Shown here in pieces: positions 51,622 to 60,532 of a DNA stretch of 64,000 nt. The stretch lies in assembly GCA_018334165.1 (NCBI GenBank), contig JAGXTB010000245.1, positions 1-64,000 of the forward strand. The letters run 5' to 3'. A program made the translations under genes and the position numbers. Under the pieces are notes generated by a model, which did no database searches, had not been told where the DNA came from, and saw nothing but the letters and a program-made list of their open reading frames with translations. The DNA is from Sphingomonadales bacterium (lineage in GTDB: Bacteria; Pseudomonadota; Alphaproteobacteria; Sphingomonadales; Sphingomonadaceae). Within the stretch, counting starts at the first letter, position 1; every line of letters begins with the position of its first letter.

Positions 51622-52915
51622 ATGACTACTATGGGACAGGAGAAACGGAGCTTGGCGCGTCGGAGCAGACCAAAAAATGCTGGGTTCATTGAGACGCTTC
51701 GTGATCCCGGCGACTATCTAGTCACTCCCGATTCCAAGACCGGCCGACCAGGCTTGTTTGAGGCATTCTCCGAAAATGACGAGCCACTGATCGTCAAGGA
51801 ATGGAAGCGGGCTACAAACAAGGATGACGCCGACCTCCAGGAAATCTGGCATCATGAACTGCGCCAGCTGCACCGTCTGGGCGGTTATCCCAATGCCGTC
51901 GAGACGATCGCTCCGCTGCACTCGGCGGGTATCGATGCTAAAGGATTTTATCTCGCACTTGGGCCCGGAGAGCGCCGTCCGCTTCAGTTGCTTATCGATC
52001 GCGCGCCGGGCGGCCATTGGCTACGCCAGTATCGGTCGCCAGGTTCGCGCGCGCGCATCTGGCGGAATCTCAAGCGGGTGGCCACGGGGTTGGAGACACT
52101 TCACGCCCAGGGCCTGCTGCACCGCAATCTCGATGGCTGGTCGGTCCTCACGACCGGCTCGAACGAGCCGGACTTCCTACTCACCGGTTTTGAATGGTCG
52201 ATGCGCATCATGGGGGCGACCACCACGCCGCGCCGACGTGCGGCCGCGACGGGTGGGACCGATTCGTTTGGCCGGGACTGGGGCCAATTCGGCAACCTCG
52301 CAGCAGAGCTGCTCGGTGCGGACCGCAAAAAGCTCGCCGACAAGAGCATCATACCATCGGCGGTCGCCGATCATCTTTCGGCGAGCGAAGTACGTCTATT
52401 GCGCGAACTCCTCCATATCGACGCGCTCGACCGCCTCGACGGCGAAGTCGTCGCAGAGCGCATCGATGAGATCATCGGGTCGCTAGGAGCGGAAGCGGCC
52501 GGACGCGATGCCAAACTCCATATCGTGTTCCGTCTCGCGCCCGGCGCGCCGATCACTGATCGCATCCGCCGTGAGGATCCGGACATTGAAGCCGATGATC
52601 TGATTGCGCAGTTCGAATGGATTCGCGCCGATCTCGCGGAGACACCGCTCCTCCTGTTCTTGCGCACCGCGGAAGAAGGCAGCGAAGGGCGCCTCGTGCT
52701 GCGGGGGCATCGTCTTTGCTACTCGCTCAAACCTTATCAGATGAATCGCGATTCCTCATCGAGCTGGGACTTCGCGATGTGCGAAAGCGTCGAGAAGGAC
52801 GCACCGGTTCCGTATAATCTGCTCGGTCAGCAGCCTGTTCCCGTCGAGATGCTTGAGCTGATGACGCAGCGCGAGGCGCGCGAACGGTTCCCGCGGCTGC
52901 GGGGCAAGCTGCGCA
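51622..52915 (+). pseudogene. Pseudokinase-like defence gene, 3'-truncated
   Basis: About 430 native residues. A kinase fold is recognisable (PLIVKEWKRA with a lysine, EIWHHELRQLHRLGGYPN, LLHRNLDGWSVL, DFLLTGFEWSM), but the HRD Asp is Asn and DFG is lost, so catalysis is doubtful. A second domain begins with HIVFRLAPGAPITDRIRRED. Native sequence stops at about 52915 (RLRGKLR) and continues as parB antisense. The start is an ATG at 51622 or 51631; the track start at 51559 is weak. Long proteins beginning with such kinase-like domains occur in defence islands, but I cannot name the system. Confidence 0.6.
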
Positions 52916-52916
52916 G

Positions 52917-53365
52917 CCCCGGACCGTACCCGAGAGTACCATGCGGCGGATCGAGTCCGGGTTCGGCGCGTAGTAGCCGGTCGAGACCTGCTCGAAGACC
53001 CTGGCCTGGATCGCCTGATCGGATGTGGCGCCATAGGCCTTGGCCAAATCGAGAGTGATCTCGCCAGATGCCAGCGCCTCGAACACTTGCGGAGCAAGCC
53101 CGGCAAGGCGCAACCGACCTTCGACGAAACGGATCGTCAGACCGAACCGGCGCGCAACATCCTCGACCGAAGCCCCGCCATCGATCAGCGACGCAAAGGC
53201 CTGGGCCTCGTCTGCCGGGTTCATTGCGAGGCGGTGGAAGTTCTCGGCAAGACTGGTTTCGATTGCGCTTTCGGCGCTGTCTTCGAGCACCAGACAGGTC
53301 ACTTCGTGGTCCTTGGGCAGGACTTTTTCTTCGGCGAGGCTTGCCATCGCCTTGCGGCGACGCTC
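52917..53365 (-). pseudogene. parB-like internal fragment
   Basis: The minus-strand reading has ERRRKAMASLAEEKVL, SLAENFHRLAMNPADEAQAFASLIDGGASVEDVARRFGLT and LRLAGLAPQVFEALASGEI, the ParB nuclease-like end and HTH core of plasmid partition proteins. Both ends are lost: at 53365 it abuts an IS256 fragment, at about 52917 the pseudokinase. It is a relic of an integrated plasmid. Confidence 0.8.
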
Positions 53366-53620
53366 ATGCGCAATGCGCTGGCCTACGTCCCCAAGGGACA
53401 GAACACGGTCGTTGCCGCCGCCATCCGTCAGGTCTTCCTCCAGCCCGATCATGCCGCTGCGACACAGGTCTGGCGTCAGGTTGCCGACCAGCTGCGCGCC
53501 CGCTGGCCGAAGCTTGGCACCTGCATGGATGAAGCCGAGCATGACGTGCTGGCCTACATGACCTTCCCCGAGCAGCACCGGGTCAAGCTCCACAGCACCA
53601 ATCCGCTGGAGCGCCTGAAC
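53366..53620 (+). pseudogene. IS256-family (mutator) transposase fragment
   Basis: Plus-strand MRNALAYVPKGQNTVVAAAI...YMTFPEQHRVKLHSTNPLERLN is the C-terminal catalytic region of IS256-type transposases. N-terminal and extreme C-terminal parts are missing; similarity ends at AACAAGG (about 53620). Confidence 0.85.
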
Positions 53621-53668
53621 AAGGTGTCCGCCGTCAGCACCCATGGCACAGATTTGAGGTTGTGATTT

Positions 53669-53729
53669 AAGGAGGGTTGAGGCTTCGTCGCAGTGACGAA
53701 GGAACGAAGATGAAGCCTCAACCCTCCTT
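53669..53729 (+). promoter_or_regulatory. 18-bp inverted repeat over orfA start (translation-blocking hairpin)
   Basis: AAGGAGGGTTGAGGCTTC (53669-53686) is perfectly complementary to 53712-53729, with the orfA ribosome-binding site in the loop and the ATG at the base of the stem. Read-through transcripts would fold it. Several IS elements use such hairpins to prevent expression from outside promoters. Confidence 0.65.
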
Positions 53730-54096
53730 GAAAAAATCGTCGGCGAAGCCCCCTGCCGAGCGGGTGGTGAAGGATATCCGGCGGGCAACCCGGCGGCACT
53801 TCTCGGCCGAAGACAAGATCCGCATCGTGCTCGAAGGCCTGCGCGGCGAGGACAGCATTGCCGAGCTGTGCCGCAAGGAAGGCATTGCACAGAGCCTGTA
53901 TTACACCTGGTCGAAGGAGTTCATGGAGGCCGGCAAGCGCCGGCTTGCCGGTGATACAGCCCGTGCCGCGACCACTGGCGAGGTGCAGGAACTGCGCCGC
54001 GAGGCCCGCGCCCTGAAGGAATGCGTTGCCGACCTGACACTCGAAAACCGTCTGCTGAAAAAAAGCATGATCGCGGATGGGGGCGACGACGAATGA
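53710..54096 (+). CDS. IS3-family transposase OrfA
   Basis: 128 aa from the ATG at 53710. An HTH_Tnp_1-type domain is seen in RRHFSAEDKIRIVLEGLRGEDSIAELCRKEGIAQSLYYTWSKEF, then a leucine-zipper-like coiled coil (EVQELRREARALKECVADLTLENRLLKKS). Near the 3' end, a run of seven A (54058-54064) is a likely -1 slippery site producing the OrfAB transposase; orfB lies in the -1 frame and overlaps by ATGA. Confidence 0.92.
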   Translation: MKPQPSLKKSSAKPPAERVVKDIRRATRRHFSAEDKIRIVLEGLRGEDSIAELCRKEGIAQSLYYTWSKEFMEAGKRRLAGDTARAATTGEVQELRREARALKECVADLTLENRLLKKSMIADGGDDE

Positions 54097-55073
54097 GGTA
54101 TCCCGCATTCGAGAAGCTCGAGATCATCCGGATCGTCGAGCAGTCGCATCTGCCCGCCAAGCGAACGCTTGACCAGCTCGGCATCGCCCGCCGGACCTTC
54201 TACCGCTGGTACGATCGCTATCTCGAAGGCGGCCCGGAAGCGTTGGAAGATCGGCCATCGGCACCGAGCCGCGTGTGGAACCGGATCCCGCCTGACATCC
54301 ATGATCAGATCATCGAACTGGCGCTGGAGCAGTCCGAGCTGAGCCCACGAGAGCTGGCCGTGCGCTTTACCGACGAAAGGCGTTACTTCGTGTCGGAAGC
54401 CACGGTTTACCGCCTGCTGAAGGCACACGACCTGATCACCAGCCCGGCCTACGTCGTGATCAAGGCTGCCGATCAGTTTCACACCAAGACCACCCGGCCG
54501 AACGAGATGTGGCAGACTGACTTTACCTACTTCAAGATCATCGGGTGGGGCTGGATGTACCTGTCGACCGTGCTCGACGACTTCTCGCGCTACATCATCG
54601 CCTGGAAGCTGTGTACCAACATGCGCGCCGAGGACGTCACCGGCACGCTGGACCTCGCCCTCAAGGCCTCGGGCTGCGACAGCGCCACGGTGCTGCACAA
54701 GCCCAGGCTGCTGTCGGATAATGGCCCCAGCTACATCGCGGGCGAACTGGCTGAATACATCGAAGCCCGGAAGATGAGCCATGTGCGCGGGGCCCCACTG
54801 CACCCTCAGACTCAGGGCAAGATCGAGCGCTGGCACCAAACCCTGAAAAACCGCATCCTGCTGGAAAACTACTTCCTGCCCGGCGACCTCGAGGCCCAGA
54901 TCGAGGCCTTCGTCGAGCACTACAACCACCAGCGTTATCACGAGAGCCTCAGCAACGTGACGCCCGCCGATGCCTACTTCGGCAGGGCTCCCGCCATCAT
55001 CAAACAGCGCGAAAGGATCAAGCGACAGACCATCGAATATCGGCGCTTGCAACACCGCAAGCTCGCCGCCTAA
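54093..55073 (+). CDS. IS3-family transposase OrfB (DDE integrase)
   Basis: 326 aa from the ATG at 54093. The DDE catalytic core: WQTDFTYFK (first Asp), LSDNGPSYIAGEL (second Asp) and HPQTQGKIERWHQTLKNRI (Glu). N-terminal HTH segments (RTLDQLGIARRTFYRWYDRY) resemble the IS150/IS3 group. The frame is intact and the catalytic triad complete, so the element may be active. Confidence 0.94.
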   Translation: MRYPAFEKLEIIRIVEQSHLPAKRTLDQLGIARRTFYRWYDRYLEGGPEALEDRPSAPSRVWNRIPPDIHDQIIELALEQSELSPRELAVRFTDERRYFVSEATVYRLLKAHDLITSPAYVVIKAADQFHTKTTRPNEMWQTDFTYFKIIGWGWMYLSTVLDDFSRYIIAWKLCTNMRAEDVTGTLDLALKASGCDSATVLHKPRLLSDNGPSYIAGELAEYIEARKMSHVRGAPLHPQTQGKIERWHQTLKNRILLENYFLPGDLEAQIEAFVEHYNHQRYHESLSNVTPADAYFGRAPAIIKQRERIKRQTIEYRRLQHRKLAA

Positions 55074-55108
55074 CATCAAACCCCAGACGAGGCCCGCACT
55101 CCGCTAAT

Positions 55109-55906
55109 CTACGCCGCGATCTGCGCCAAATGTTCTGACGACGGACACTTGGACAGCGACTTGGCAACGCGCTCTTCATAGAACGCAGCTTCAGCCCGTG
55201 CGCGTTCGTGGAAGGAGCGGCCATCGGCACCGGTCTTGGCGAACGCGGTGCGCGAGAACACTGCCGCGAAGACGCGCAGGGCATGGTCGCGCGCAATGTT
55301 ATCGATACTTGTTTGGTCGCGGACATCGAGCGCAAGTGCGCCAGCGAGATCGACCTCCAGAAACTCTTCACTGACTGAACGCGCGCCCGCCCAGTAAAGC
55401 CGCCAGCGTGAGCCATTGGTGAGGATGCCCCAACGCAAACCATGCTCGCTGTTGTCACCGATGCGACGGAGATAGCGCAGCATCTGGGTGGAGGGCGCGA
55501 CCGCATCTTCGCGTCCCACCGCACGATCCAGCGGCCTTGCCCAGCGCTTGCTCTCGACAACCGCAGCGCCATGTTCGTAGCGACGCCATTCCTCTGGCTG
55601 GGCGTTGGCGCGATCCTTGGCGCCATCGTCAATGAACAACAGACCATCGGGAACGTCGAGTCTGCCACCAGCAGAGAGATTCTGTTGTCTCAGGCTCTCC
55701 GACCAACCCAATTCGGCAAGAATTGGCCAGATGAAATCATCTTCCGTCTGGCTTTCGTTCGGCGATGATTCTCGCGGGAACCGGTCCGCGATGGCGATCA
55801 GGGCAGATCGAAGCGCACCAACATCAACCGCCCGGTATTCGGTCGATTGCCGGATGGCTTCTTCAAGATAATCAGTCGTTAGGAACGATCCGGCGAACAA
55901 TTGCAT
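55109..55906 (-). pseudogene. N-terminal fragment of Eco57I/type IIG-like restriction-modification protein
   Basis: 265 aa. Residues 1-245 (TEDDFIWPILAELGWSE, RLDVPDGLLFID, VVESKRWARPLDR, ILTNGSRWRLYW, FFxVDL-type FLEVDLAGAL) are the N-terminal nuclease-like region of large type IIG / BREX-like methylase-nucleases, with a PD-(D/E)xK-type E-x-K (ESK). These proteins are normally over 1000 aa. Here the methyltransferase part is gone: after RVAKSLS the frame continues for a few unrelated codons and stops near the IS right end. Truncation by the IS or an older deletion is the likely cause. Confidence 0.7.
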
Positions 55907-55964
55907 TGGTATCGACTAGCAGCCAATTTCGTGTGGTTCCACGAAAGGTTTTCCACCAGTGCGC

Positions 55965-56255
55965 CTATGAGCTGCTTTCGGCTTCGAACGCCCGCTTGCC
56001 CTTGCGCTTCCACAGCACCAGCGCCTGCTCCCGTTCCTCGCCACGCAGCTTGGCAGCAACCGTGAGGAACGCGCCGTAGATCGTGGCTCGATCATCGTCG
56101 GCGAGTTCGACCAGCCCGGCCTTCACCACCAGGCCGCCCAGTTCGATCAGTTGTCGCGTGCGTTCGCGTCGTTTGACTTGCCATTCGCGCATATCGGTTC
56201 GCGCCCTTCGTGCCTCAAGCCGATGCCGAGCCGCCGTCAAGCGGGAGAGCGCCAT
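55965..56255 (-). CDS. traD: Conjugal transfer protein TraD (Ti-type, small)
   Basis: About 96 aa from an ATG at 56255; an ATG at 56192 is an alternative. MREWQVKRRERTRQLIELGGLVVKAGL and the charged tail are typical of the small TraD of Ti-like transfer regions. It is encoded after traC on the minus strand, opposite traA, the Ti-plasmid traCDG arrangement. The expected next gene, traG (VirD4-like coupling protein), is absent; the truncated restriction gene follows instead. It probably acts as a relaxosome accessory. Confidence 0.82.
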   Translation of the reverse strand: MALSRLTAARHRLEARRARTDMREWQVKRRERTRQLIELGGLVVKAGLVELADDDRATIYGAFLTVAAKLRGEEREQALVLWKRKGKRAFEAESSS

Positions 56256-56520
56256 TCGGCTGGCCTTGAGTTCCGTCGCCACGCTTGCGCGCCTTGCCCT
56301 GAAAGAAGGCCGTGCCCCGCTTGCGCCACGCCTCCTTCCTTTGAGCGTCACTGGTTTCAGCAATGACCAGCAGCGCACCGGCCAGCGTTTCCGCGTCGGT
56401 GGCATCGGCTCCCGTGGCGATCACCAGTTCGCCGAGTTGCTGCACGCGGCGTTCCTTCAGTTGCTTAGCCTTGTCGGCAAGCGCCTTCAGCTCCGAATCA
56501 AAGTCACGTGGTTTACGCAT
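56215..56520 (-). CDS. traC: Conjugal transfer protein TraC (Ti-type relaxosome accessory)
   Basis: 101 aa from the ATG at 56518-56520. MRKPRDFDSELKALADKAKQLKERRVQQLGELVIATGAD is characteristic of Ti-type TraC. A helical, charged protein that would bind near oriT. It diverges from traA across a 172-bp gap containing oriT. Its 3' end overlaps the traD start region. Confidence 0.88.
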   Translation of the reverse strand: MRKPRDFDSELKALADKAKQLKERRVQQLGELVIATGADATDAETLAGALLVIAETSDAQRKEAWRKRGTAFFQGKARKRGDGTQGQPNGALPLDGGSASA

Positions 56521-56635
56521 CGAAGTTCTCCATTGAGAGGTGATGCGCTGATGATAATATCGATGCTCTCCCAATGCTGTAGAGTCGTCGAGACGGCCTG
56601 ATACTGGATAGTCCCGAGCAGGATTTTATCATGGG

Positions 56636-56663
56636 AGGGCGCGCTTATACGTCGTGCCGACGT
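56636..56663 (+). other. oriT nic region (RSF1010/Ti-type)
   Basis: AGGGCGCGCTTATACG closely matches the nick region of the RSF1010/Ti oriT family (AGGGCGCACTTA core). It is followed by an exact inverted repeat ACGTCG-TGC-CGACGT (56649-56663). The location between divergent traC and traA is as in Ti plasmids. The nick is expected within AGGGCGC by family analogy. Confidence 0.8.
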
Positions 56664-56692
56664 GGCGCTCATGGCGTAGATGGATTGCCGTC

Positions 56693-59578
56693 ATGGCGAT
56701 CTTCCACCTTTCCGTTAAAGTCATCAGCCGGTCGAGCGGGCGCAGCGCCGTGGCCGCAGCAGCTTATCGCGGAGCCGAGCGTTTGCACGACGAACGGCTC
56801 GACCGCGACCATGACTTCACCAACAAGGACGGCGTCGTCCATTCCGAAGTGCTGCTGCCGGAAGGCGCGCCGGAGGAATTCGCCGACCGCGAAAAGCTCT
56901 GGAACACGGTCGAGGCCGCCGAGAAGCGCAAGGACGCGCAGCTTGCCCGCGAGGTTGAATTCGCCATTCCGCGGGAGCTGACCAGGGAACAGGGCATCGA
57001 GTTGGCGCGCGAATTCGCCGAGGCCGAATTTGTCGAAAAGGGCATGATCGCCGACCTCAATGTCCATTGGGACATTGGCGCGGACGGCCAGCCAAAGCCG
57101 CACGCCCATGTCATGCTCACCATGCGCGAGGTTGGCAAAGACGGGTTCGGCGCGAAGGTGCGCGAGTGGAACAAGGCCGAACTGGTCGAGCAATGGCGCG
57201 AACGCTGGGCCGAGCATGTGAACCAGCGCCTGGCAGAACTCGATATCGACGCGCGGATCGATCATCGCAGCCTTGAGGCACAAGGCATTGCGCTGGAGCC
57301 GCAGGACAAGATTGGCCCCGCCGCATCACGCATGGGCGTGCGCGGACTTGAGGCCGAACGGATCAAAGAACATCGCGCTGTCGCGCAGCGCAATGGCGAG
57401 CGGATCATCGCCAATCCCGCTGTAGCGCTCGACGCGATCACCCACACCCAGGCCACGTTCACGAACCGCGACCTTGCCATGTTCGTGCACCGTCACAGCG
57501 ACGGAAAGGAGCAGTTCGATCTGGCCATGAGCGCGGTTCGCGGATCATCCGACCTTGTCGCACTGGGCAAGGACGGACACGGCGAAGAGCGGTTCACATC
57601 GCGCCAGATGATTGAGACCGAGCAGCGGCTTGGCCGCGCTTCGGAATTGCTGGCAGAGCACGAGCGACATGGCGTCAAAGGCAATGGCAAGGAAGGAGCG
57701 CTGGCGCGGGCAGCGGAGCGCGGCCTTGCGCTTTCCGGCGAGCAACGCGCAGCATTCGAGCATGTCACCGATGGGCGCGGCCTCAGTGTCATTGTCGGCT
57801 ATGCCGGGACCGGCAAGAGTGCGATGCTGGGCGTCGCGCGCGAGGCTTGGGAAAGCGCTGGCTATACCGTTCGCGGTGTCGCCCTTTCCGGCATTGCCGC
57901 CGAGGGGCTGGAGCATGGTTCAGGCATTGCATCGCGCACCATCGCGAGCCTTGAACACCAGTGGGGCCAAGGCCGCGAATTGCTCACGTCGCGCGACGTG
58001 CTGGTCATCGACGAGGCAGGCATGGTCGGCACGCGCCAGATGGAGCGCGTGCTCTCCCATGCCGCCGATGCAGGCGCGAAGGTTGTCCTGGTTGGCGACC
58101 CGCAGCAGCTTCAGGCCATCGAAGCCGGAGCGGCCTTTCGTGCGATCCACGAACGGCGCGGCGGCGTCGAAATCAGCGAGGTACGCCGCCAGCACGAAGG
58201 CTGGCAGAAGGATGCCACCCGGCATCTCGCTACCGGGCGCACAGGCCTTGCCATTCAGGCCTATGGCGAACGGGGTATGGTCAACGCCGCCGAGACGCGG
58301 GAGGATGCACGCGGCGAACTGATCGAGCGTTGGGACCGCGACCGGCAGGCCAACCCTGACGATACGCGCATCATCCTCACCCACACCAATGACGAGGTGC
58401 GCGAACTCAATGACGCCGCGCGCGGAAAACTGCGCGCCAGTGGCGAGCTGGGCGACGACGTGACCATCCGCGCCGAACGGGGCGAGCGTCAGTTCGCCAG
58501 CGGCGACCGCATCATGTTCCTGCGCAATGAGCGGGGTCTGGGCGTCAAGAATGGCACCCTTGGCACCGTCGAACAGGTGACGCCGCAACGCATGGCCGTG
58601 CGCACCGACGATGGTCGCAGTGTCGCCTTCGACACCAAGGATTATGCGAACATCGATCACGGCTACGCCGCAACGATCCACAAGGCGCAGGGCATGACCG
58701 TGGACCGCGCCCATGTGCTGGCGACGCCGGGCATGGACAGCCATAGTGCCTATGTCGCGATGTCTCGCCACCGTGACGGCCTTGCCCTGCATTATGGCCG
58801 CGACGACTTCGCCGATCAGTCGAAACTTGTCCGCACTCTGAGCCGCGAGCGCGGCAAGGATATGGCCAGCGACTACAAGCCAGAGCAGCGGTTCGCCGAG
58901 CGGCGCGGCATTACCTTCCGCGAACGTATCGTGGAAATGGCCCGTCAGTTGCCGGAGCGCGCTAAGTCGATCTTCGACGGTTTCCGCCCGCAGGCCAACC
59001 GGCTCGAAGCGCTGCCGACCGATCAGGCTGGCCTTCCAAATCAGCGCCGCGCCGTCGAACGCTATGCCCGTGCCGCCGCAGACATCGGGCAGATGCGCGA
59101 ACAGGGATTGCCGGTCCTGCCCCACCAGCGCGACGCGCTGGAGAAGGCCGGGAAGGCACTCGACGCGATCCGGCCCCATGGTACAGCCGACCTTGCCAGC
59201 GCCTTGCAGCGCCACCCCTCGCTCGCCCGAGATGCCGCCGATGGTCGCAGTCAGGGAGCGATGCGGGCGATGCAGCTTGAAGCAGAAATCCGCGTCGATC
59301 CCGCGCAGCGCGCCGACCGCTTTGTCAGCGACTGGCAGCGGCTGGGGCAAGCACGGCAAGCGATGCAGCGCGATGGCGACACCAATGGCGCGCAGAGGCT
59401 CACCAACCGCATGACGGACATGGCGAAGGGGCTGGAGCGCGACGCGCAGGTCGAATCCCTGCTGCGCGGTCGCACCCGCGAGCTTGGCATCAAGACAGAA
59501 CTCGGTCGCGATCTGGCCCGCGACCTTGCCGCTTCCATCTCGATGGAGCGGAGCCGGTCAATCGGCATGGGCCTGTAG
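56693..59578 (+). CDS. traA: TraA relaxase-helicase (MobQ/Ti-type)
   Basis: About 961 aa from the ATG at 56693 (AIFHLSVKVISRSSGRSAVAAAAYR is the family start; the track adds 13 codons). The MobA/MobL relaxase domain has the His motif in PKPHAHVMLTMREV and an early Tyr-containing AAYRGAERL. A RecD/TraI-like helicase follows: Walker A GYAGTGKSAML (about residue 370), Walker B DVLVIDEAGMV, GDPQQLQAIEAG and HGYAATIHKAQGMTVD. It would nick oriT and unwind the transferred strand. It is intact although its coupling protein and T4SS are missing or broken, so mobilisation by a helper plasmid is possible. Confidence 0.94.
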   Translation: MAIFHLSVKVISRSSGRSAVAAAAYRGAERLHDERLDRDHDFTNKDGVVHSEVLLPEGAPEEFADREKLWNTVEAAEKRKDAQLAREVEFAIPRELTREQGIELAREFAEAEFVEKGMIADLNVHWDIGADGQPKPHAHVMLTMREVGKDGFGAKVREWNKAELVEQWRERWAEHVNQRLAELDIDARIDHRSLEAQGIALEPQDKIGPAASRMGVRGLEAERIKEHRAVAQRNGERIIANPAVALDAITHTQATFTNRDLAMFVHRHSDGKEQFDLAMSAVRGSSDLVALGKDGHGEERFTSRQMIETEQRLGRASELLAEHERHGVKGNGKEGALARAAERGLALSGEQRAAFEHVTDGRGLSVIVGYAGTGKSAMLGVAREAWESAGYTVRGVALSGIAAEGLEHGSGIASRTIASLEHQWGQGRELLTSRDVLVIDEAGMVGTRQMERVLSHAADAGAKVVLVGDPQQLQAIEAGAAFRAIHERRGGVEISEVRRQHEGWQKDATRHLATGRTGLAIQAYGERGMVNAAETREDARGELIERWDRDRQANPDDTRIILTHTNDEVRELNDAARGKLRASGELGDDVTIRAERGERQFASGDRIMFLRNERGLGVKNGTLGTVEQVTPQRMAVRTDDGRSVAFDTKDYANIDHGYAATIHKAQGMTVDRAHVLATPGMDSHSAYVAMSRHRDGLALHYGRDDFADQSKLVRTLSRERGKDMASDYKPEQRFAERRGITFRERIVEMARQLPERAKSIFDGFRPQANRLEALPTDQAGLPNQRRAVERYARAAADIGQMREQGLPVLPHQRDALEKAGKALDAIRPHGTADLASALQRHPSLARDAADGRSQGAMRAMQLEAEIRVDPAQRADRFVSDWQRLGQARQAMQRDGDTNGAQRLTNRMTDMAKGLERDAQVESLLRGRTRELGIKTELGRDLARDLAASISMERSRSIGMGL

Positions 59579-59588
59579 GAGAAGCGTA

Positions 59589-60413
59589 ATGGATACCGAT
59601 GATGATGACGTAGAATTGACCTTGGACCTTGAGCCGGAGCCGGACCCCGTTCCCGACGCGCCCGTTCCGGAGGCCGCAGGCGACCCCGCCGCCGAGGCGT
59701 TTGCCCGCCTTGAAGGTGAATTGGCTTTGATGCGCCGTGCGGTTCAGCACCTTGCCGCCGAGCGCGCCGACATTGTTATTCCCGACTACGGCGCGACTCT
59801 CACCGACATGGCCAAGCGAATGGGCGCGATCAGCGAGAGCCTGAAGGGCATGGCGCGCCATCCCGCATTGCAGATGACCCCTGACAGCATTGGCAATCAG
59901 ATCGCCGCCGCAGCCGAAGCCGCGCGACGCAGCGATCAGGACAGGATAAGCCAGGCTCGGAGCGACTTGAACCAAGCTACGCAGGAAATGCGCAACGTCA
60001 CGGCTCATGCGCGCACTGCCGCCGAGCAGCGGCAGCAGCTCTACCAGGTGGCAGGCGGAGCCTTGCTTGCAGGCATCCTGCTTTGGTCCTTTCTTCCTGG
60101 CACCATTGCCCGTGTCATGCCGGAAAGCTGGCACTGGCCCGAGCGCATGGCAGCGCGGATGGTTGGCGCATCCTCCCGCTGGGACGCGGGTGCACAGCTG
60201 ATGCAGAGCGACAGCCCCGAGGCATGGAATGCGCTGGTACGGGCCGCTGACATCCAGCGCGACAACCGCGATGCCATTGACGCTTGCCGGAAGACCGCTG
60301 CAACGTCGCAACAGCCAGTGCGATGCACCGTCAAGATTCGTCAAAGCAGTCAAGAAGGGGAAACAGCCGCAACGCAGGTGGAGGCCGCGACACGATCCCA
60401 GAAAGGGGCATAA
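59589..60413 (+). CDS. DUF6118-type membrane protein
   Basis: About 274 aa from the ATG at 59589, with AGGAGAAG upstream. An acidic N-terminus (DTDDDDVELTLDLEPEPDPVPD), a helical coiled-coil (AARRSDQDRISQARSDLNQATQEMR), one hydrophobic segment (QLYQVAGGALLAGILLWSFLP) and a periplasmic tail with two Cys. Proteins of this kind typically follow traA on sphingomonad plasmids and islands. Function unknown; likely a transfer accessory. Its gene is the last before the tRNA. Confidence 0.82.
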   Translation: MDTDDDDVELTLDLEPEPDPVPDAPVPEAAGDPAAEAFARLEGELALMRRAVQHLAAERADIVIPDYGATLTDMAKRMGAISESLKGMARHPALQMTPDSIGNQIAAAAEAARRSDQDRISQARSDLNQATQEMRNVTAHARTAAEQRQQLYQVAGGALLAGILLWSFLPGTIARVMPESWHWPERMAARMVGASSRWDAGAQLMQSDSPEAWNALVRAADIQRDNRDAIDACRKTAATSQQPVRCTVKIRQSSQEGETAATQVEAATRSQKGA

Positions 60414-60513
60414 CAGCCCATTCCGACCTGCACAAAATGTGGGAACGAATGTGGTTTCGATTTTCCGGAAAAGTCATTTTATCGTTTGAAAACAAAGCAA
60501 TAAATGACTTGAA

Positions 60514-60532
60514 TGGTAGCGGAGGAGGGACT
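60514..60532. repeat. att core within tRNA-Met 3' end
   Basis: Same 19 bp as 43-61. It restores an intact tRNA gene at the right edge of the island, as expected for tRNA-targeting integrases. Confidence 0.75.

Larger units (their letters stand above)
53658..55083 (+). mobile_element. IS3-family insertion sequence
   Basis: Two overlapping transposase frames lie between imperfect inverted repeats: GGTTGTGATTTAAGGAGG (53658-53675) and, inverted, GGGTTTGATGTTAGGCGG (55066-55083), 13 of 18 identical with a TGAT core. Length about 1.43 kb is usual for the family. No clear target duplication is visible. The element separates the IS256 remnant from a truncated restriction-modification gene. Exact tips are estimates. 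Confidence 0.7.
43..60532. mobile_element. Putative tRNA-Met-integrated genomic island
   Basis: An exact 19-bp repeat of the tRNA-Met 3' end bounds this segment (43-61 and 60514-60532). Island cargo is a catabolic regulon, a decayed F-type transfer region, a phosphorothioation defence locus, IS elements and a Ti-type relaxase module. tRNA 3' ends are classic targets of tyrosine-recombinase islands. I find no integrase ORF next to either repeat or elsewhere, so the element may be immobile or need help in trans. It is clearly composite: F-type and Ti-type transfer genes coexist and several genes end abruptly at junctions. The boundary call is an inference from the repeat; an empty-site comparison would settle it. 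Confidence 0.7.

Noticed and set aside
53901-55079. 392-aa minus-strand ORF
   Set aside because: Antisense to the IS3 transposase genes.
57920-59359. 479-aa minus-strand ORF
   Set aside because: Antisense to the traA helicase domain, which has all its motifs.
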